From the NCBI RefSeq assembly GCF_946482535.1, contig NZ_CAMLRU010000128.1:1-7724 (forward strand): a stretch of 7,724 bases of DNA, read 5' to 3'. The position numbers were made by a program, and so were the translations under genes. The stretch comes from an uncultured Flavobacterium sp. (GTDB lineage: Bacteria > Bacteroidota > Bacteroidia > Flavobacteriales > Flavobacteriaceae). Below, in pieces: positions 5,778 through 7,724 of the stretch; the first letter of the stretch is position 1, and each line of letters opens with the position of its first letter. Below the pieces are notes generated by a model that was given only the letters and a program-made list of their open reading frames with translations, was not told the DNA's origin and ran no database searches.

Positions 5778-6710
5778 TTATTTAACGTCCATCAATTCGA
5801 CATCAAAAATCAACGTAGCGTTTGGCGGAATTACACCACCGGCGCCGCTCGAACCGTAACCCAAATAAGACGGAATCACGAAACGGGCTTTGTCACCCAC
5901 TTGTAGCAAGGCAATCCCTTCGTCCCAACCTTCAATCACGTGACCTTTACCTAAAGGAAATTCGATTGGTTTTTTGCGTGGATAAGACGAGTCGAATGTT
6001 TTACCATTTTCTAATTGTCCGGTGTAATGAACCGAAACTGTTTTTCCCGCTTCAGCTTTTTTACCGTTTCCTTTTTGGATGATTTTGTAACGCAATCCGC
6101 TTTCGGTCTTATCAAAACCTGCCGCTAATTTCTCCATAGCAGCTTCGGCTGCTTTCTTAGCTTCTTCTATTCTTTTTTGACGAGAACCTTCAAAAGTTCG
6201 GAACGACTCGATGGCGTTCCATTTTTGGGCTTCCTCACCTACTCTGATGATTTCAATATTTTCAATGATATCGCCTTGTACAATTTCGTTAACGATATCT
6301 TGTCCTTCTACTACGTGACCAAAAACAGTGTGTTTGTCATCTAACCAAGTAGTTGGTACGTGGGTGATAAAAAACTGCGACCCGTTTGTGCCCGGACCGG
6401 CATTCGCCATAGATAAAACGCCCGGTTTGTCATGACGTAAATCTACATGAAACTCATCGTCAAAATTATAACCCGGACCGCCCGAACCGATGCCTTGCGG
6501 ACAACCGCCTTGGATCATAAAATCGGGGATAACTCGGTGGAATTTTAATCCGTCATAATAAGGTTTCCCCATGGGTTTGGCTGAATTCTCTAATTGTCCT
6601 TCGGCTAAACCTACAAAGTTACCTACGGTTCCCGGAGTTAAATCGTGTGTTAGTTTTACTAAAATCGAGCCTTTGGTCGTATTGAATTTAGCGTATATTC
6701 CGTTTTCCAT
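5778..6710 (-). CDS. Dual-family peptidyl-prolyl isomerase: cyclophilin-linker-FKBP fusion
   Basis: A 310-residue protein joining two unrelated prolyl cis-trans isomerase families, expected to assist folding in the cytoplasm because no signal peptide or membrane segment is present. Residues about 5-157 are a cyclophilin with active-site residues in place: Arg59, Phe64 and Gln67 in FHRVIPDFMIQGG, Phe114 in GSQFFIT, Trp122 and His127 in WLDDKHTVFG. Trp122 matches the cyclosporin-contacting Trp of human CypA. Residues about 160-200 are an Ala/Glu/Lys-rich, probably helical linker. Residues about 203-310 are an FKBP domain with Tyr229 (HYTG), Phe239/Asp240 (FDSS), Val258/Ile259/Trp262 (GHVIEGW), Tyr285 (GYG) and Phe302, the FKBP12 pocket. 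Both active sites look intact. The ATG at 6710 begins just before the first cyclophilin strand. It is a single-gene unit with an exact -7 element upstream, and a heptad array and hairpin downstream. This domain order is the one reported for Flavobacterium dual-family immunophilins, from memory. Confidence 0.95.
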   Translation of the reverse strand: MENGIYAKFNTTKGSILVKLTHDLTPGTVGNFVGLAEGQLENSAKPMGKPYYDGLKFHRVIPDFMIQGGCPQGIGSGGPGYNFDDEFHVDLRHDKPGVLSMANAGPGTNGSQFFITHVPTTWLDDKHTVFGHVVEGQDIVNEIVQGDIIENIEIIRVGEEAQKWNAIESFRTFEGSRQKRIEEAKKAAEAAMEKLAAGFDKTESGLRYKIIQKGNGKKAEAGKTVSVHYTGQLENGKTFDSSYPRKKPIEFPLGKGHVIEGWDEGIALLQVGDKARFVIPSYLGYGSSGAGGVIPPNATLIFDVELMDVK

Positions 6711-6735
6711 TGTTTGAATTGTTAAAAATGTGGTG

Positions 6736-6743
6736 CAAAGTTA
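6736..6743 (-). promoter_or_regulatory. Candidate -7 element for the prolyl isomerase gene
   Basis: On the minus strand this reads TAACTTTG, an exact TAnnTTTG match, 25 bases before the start codon at 6710. Transcription would begin near 6729, leaving a leader of about 20 bases. A TTTTTTG lies further upstream, but about 26 bases from the -7 element, longer than usual, so no -33 element is assigned. Confidence 0.5.
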
Positions 6744-6756
6744 CTACATTATATTG

Positions 6757-6764
6757 TAAATTTG
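6757..6764 (+). promoter_or_regulatory. Candidate -7 element for the DUF1569-methyltransferase unit
   Basis: TAAATTTG is an exact TAnnTTTG match, 19 bases before the ATG at 6784. The start of transcription would fall near 6771, leaving a leader of about 13 bases. No clear -33 TTTG is seen. Its last four bases overlap the palindrome at 6761-6773. Confidence 0.45.
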
Positions 6765-6773
6765 GTTACCAAA
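6761..6773. promoter_or_regulatory. Palindrome TTTGGT-T-ACCAAA overlapping the divergent promoter region
   Basis: A perfect 6-bp inverted repeat with a single central base, overlapping the end of the plus-strand -7 element and covering the predicted transcription start of the DUF1569 gene. Its position suits a repressor operator, but no regulator gene is in the window and a 6-bp arm pair can occur by chance in AT-rich DNA. Confidence 0.3.
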
Positions 6774-6783
6774 AAACAAAACG

Positions 6784-7233
6784 ATGAGTTCAATTTACAA
6801 CAAAGCCGACAACGATTTAATCATTGACCGAATTAATAAACTTACTCCGGAAAGCCAAGCTTTATGGGGGAAAATGACGGTAGACCAAATGCTGTCTCAC
6901 TGCCAGGCACCGTTGGATTTTGCCTTTGGAAAAACACCTATGAAAGCTAATTTTTTGATGCGGTTGATTGGAAAACTGGTTCGAAACAAAATCTTGAGCG
7001 CCAAAGAATACCAAAAAAACAGCCCGACGGCTCCGGCTTTTATTCGAAAAGAAGCATATGACTTTGACAGTACCAAACAAGGACTAATTGAACGTATCAA
7101 TATTTTTTCGGAACAAGGGCAAAAAGCCATTAAGACAACCAAGCATCCTTTCTTTGGGGAAATGACTTATGACGAATGGAGCAAAATGCACACCATGCAC
7201 TTGGATCATCATTTGAGACAATTTGGAGTCTGA
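6784..7233 (+). CDS. DUF1569 family protein (DinB-like four-helix fold)
   Basis: A 149-residue cytoplasmic protein of the DUF1569 family, related to DinB/YfiT-like four-helix-bundle proteins that bind a divalent metal through three histidines. The visible candidates are His39 (in MTVDQMLSHCQ) and His139, His142 and His143 in the C-terminal HLDHHLRQFG; the spacing of His39, His139 and His143 resembles the DinB metal triad. The segment GKMTVDQMLSHC and the HPFFGEMTYDEWSKMH block near the C terminus are typical of the family. Some DinB-like proteins are thiol-dependent transferases, but no activity can be assigned here. The ATG at 6784 follows an exact -7 element. The next gene, a methyltransferase, starts 17 bases after the stop, so the two are probably cotranscribed. 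Confidence 0.85.
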   Translation: MSSIYNKADNDLIIDRINKLTPESQALWGKMTVDQMLSHCQAPLDFAFGKTPMKANFLMRLIGKLVRNKILSAKEYQKNSPTAPAFIRKEAYDFDSTKQGLIERINIFSEQGQKAIKTTKHPFFGEMTYDEWSKMHTMHLDHHLRQFGV

Positions 7234-7250
7234 TTATTAGCAGAAAAGAG

Positions 7251-7724
7251 ATGAAAAAATCACCAGATTACATTGAGATTAATAAGCAAACCTGGAACGA
7301 AAAAGTAGATGTTCATATCGCTTCCGAGTTTTATGACATGGAAGGTTTCTTGAAAGGAAAATCGACTTTAAACGACATTGAGTTGGCTTTATTAGGCGAG
7401 GTTTCCGGTAAAAAAATATTGCATTTGCAATGTCATTTTGGGCAAGATACGATTTCATTAGCTCGCATGGGCGCCAAAGTAACCGGCGTTGATTTATCGG
7501 ATAAAGCCATTGACCGGGCGAACGAATTGGCGCAAAAACTAAACCTTGAGGCGACATTTGTTTGTTGCGATATTTATGACGCGCCGAATTTGATTGAAGA
7601 AGAATTCGACCTCGTTTTCACCAGTTACGGCACCATTGGTTGGTTTCCCGATTTGGAGCAATGGGCCAAGGTTGTCTCACATTTTTTAAAGCCGAATGGT
7701 AAATTTGTCATGGCCGATTTTCAT
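7251..7724 (+). CDS. Class I SAM-dependent methyltransferase, 3' end cut off by the window
   Basis: An open frame from ATG 7251 to the last base of the window, 158 codons with no stop, so the C terminus is missing. It has the Rossmann methyltransferase core. Motif I is the variant ILHLQCHFGQDT at 56-67, where Cys-His-Phe-Gly replaces the usual Gly-x-Gly. The acidic end of strand beta2 is Asp81 in VTGVDLS. Cys-Cys-Asp (105-107) sits at the end of beta3, and FDLVFTSYGTIGWFPDLEQW at 119-138 matches the post-motif II strand and helix. LKPNGKFVMADF at 146-157 is the beta5 region. The substrate is unknown; the early IEINKQTWNEKV segment is common in small-molecule methyltransferases of this type. 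A purine-rich AAAAGAG precedes the start. It follows the DUF1569 gene after 17 bases, suggesting one transcript. Confidence 0.9.
   Translation, partial: MKKSPDYIEINKQTWNEKVDVHIASEFYDMEGFLKGKSTLNDIELALLGEVSGKKILHLQCHFGQDTISLARMGAKVTGVDLSDKAIDRANELAQKLNLEATFVCCDIYDAPNLIEEEFDLVFTSYGTIGWFPDLEQWAKVVSHFLKPNGKFVMADFH

Noticed and set aside
5822..6082. 86-residue open frame on the plus strand
   Set aside because: It is antisense to the FKBP domain; its sequence is Arg/Leu-rich with no family resemblance, typical of a shadow frame.
7279..7557. 92-residue open frame on the minus strand
   Set aside because: It is antisense to the methyltransferase, whose plus-strand frame has clear family motifs and runs to the window end.
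1..7724. Mobile element, prophage, CRISPR array, toxin-antitoxin pair or defence island
   Set aside because: No transposase, integrase, spaced repeats, tRNA or terminal inverted repeats were seen; every gene belongs to a common chromosomal family.

Overview
The window looks like ordinary chromosomal DNA from a member of the Bacteroidota, most probably a Flavobacterium or close relative. The reasons are the low-GC composition, start codons without an AGGAGG ribosome site, several exact or near matches to the Bacteroidota -7 promoter element TAnnTTTG, a DUF3276/PUR-type protein, a cyclophilin-FKBP fusion, and a plant-like GlgC paired with a GT4-type glycogen synthase. The genus is inferred from protein character, not from any marker gene. 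I see no rRNA, tRNA, CRISPR array, insertion sequence, phage gene or clear sign of recent transfer.

Layout. (1) 32-2240, plus strand: a half-size ABC exporter, then a small PUR-domain nucleic-acid-binding protein. The second gene is followed by a heptad repeat array and a hairpin terminator. (2) 2317-2667, minus strand: a CsaA-like tRNA-binding/chaperone protein, convergent on that terminator. (3) 2800-5326, plus strand: glgA then glgC, 25 bases apart. Together they make ADP-glucose and polymerise it into glycogen, or alternatively make maltose 1-phosphate. A near-perfect 13-bp-arm hairpin closes this operon. (4) 5358-5660, minus strand: a short lipoprotein cytochrome c. (5) 5778-6710, minus strand: a cyclophilin-FKBP dual prolyl isomerase with its own hairpin terminator and a second heptad array. 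(6) 6784 to the window end, plus strand: a DUF1569 (DinB-like) protein and the first 158 codons of a SAM-dependent methyltransferase, 17 bases apart. They are divergent from the isomerase across a 73-bp region holding an exact -7 element on each strand.

Apart from the glycogen pair the genes do not form one pathway; this is a mosaic of short housekeeping transcription units. The most interesting non-coding structure is a pair of 7-bp-period tandem arrays (sense unit AGTRNNN, alternating AGTA and AGTG). Each lies between the stop codon and the terminator of a gene, in the same orientation relative to that gene. I found no convincing new defence, mobile or biosynthetic system.
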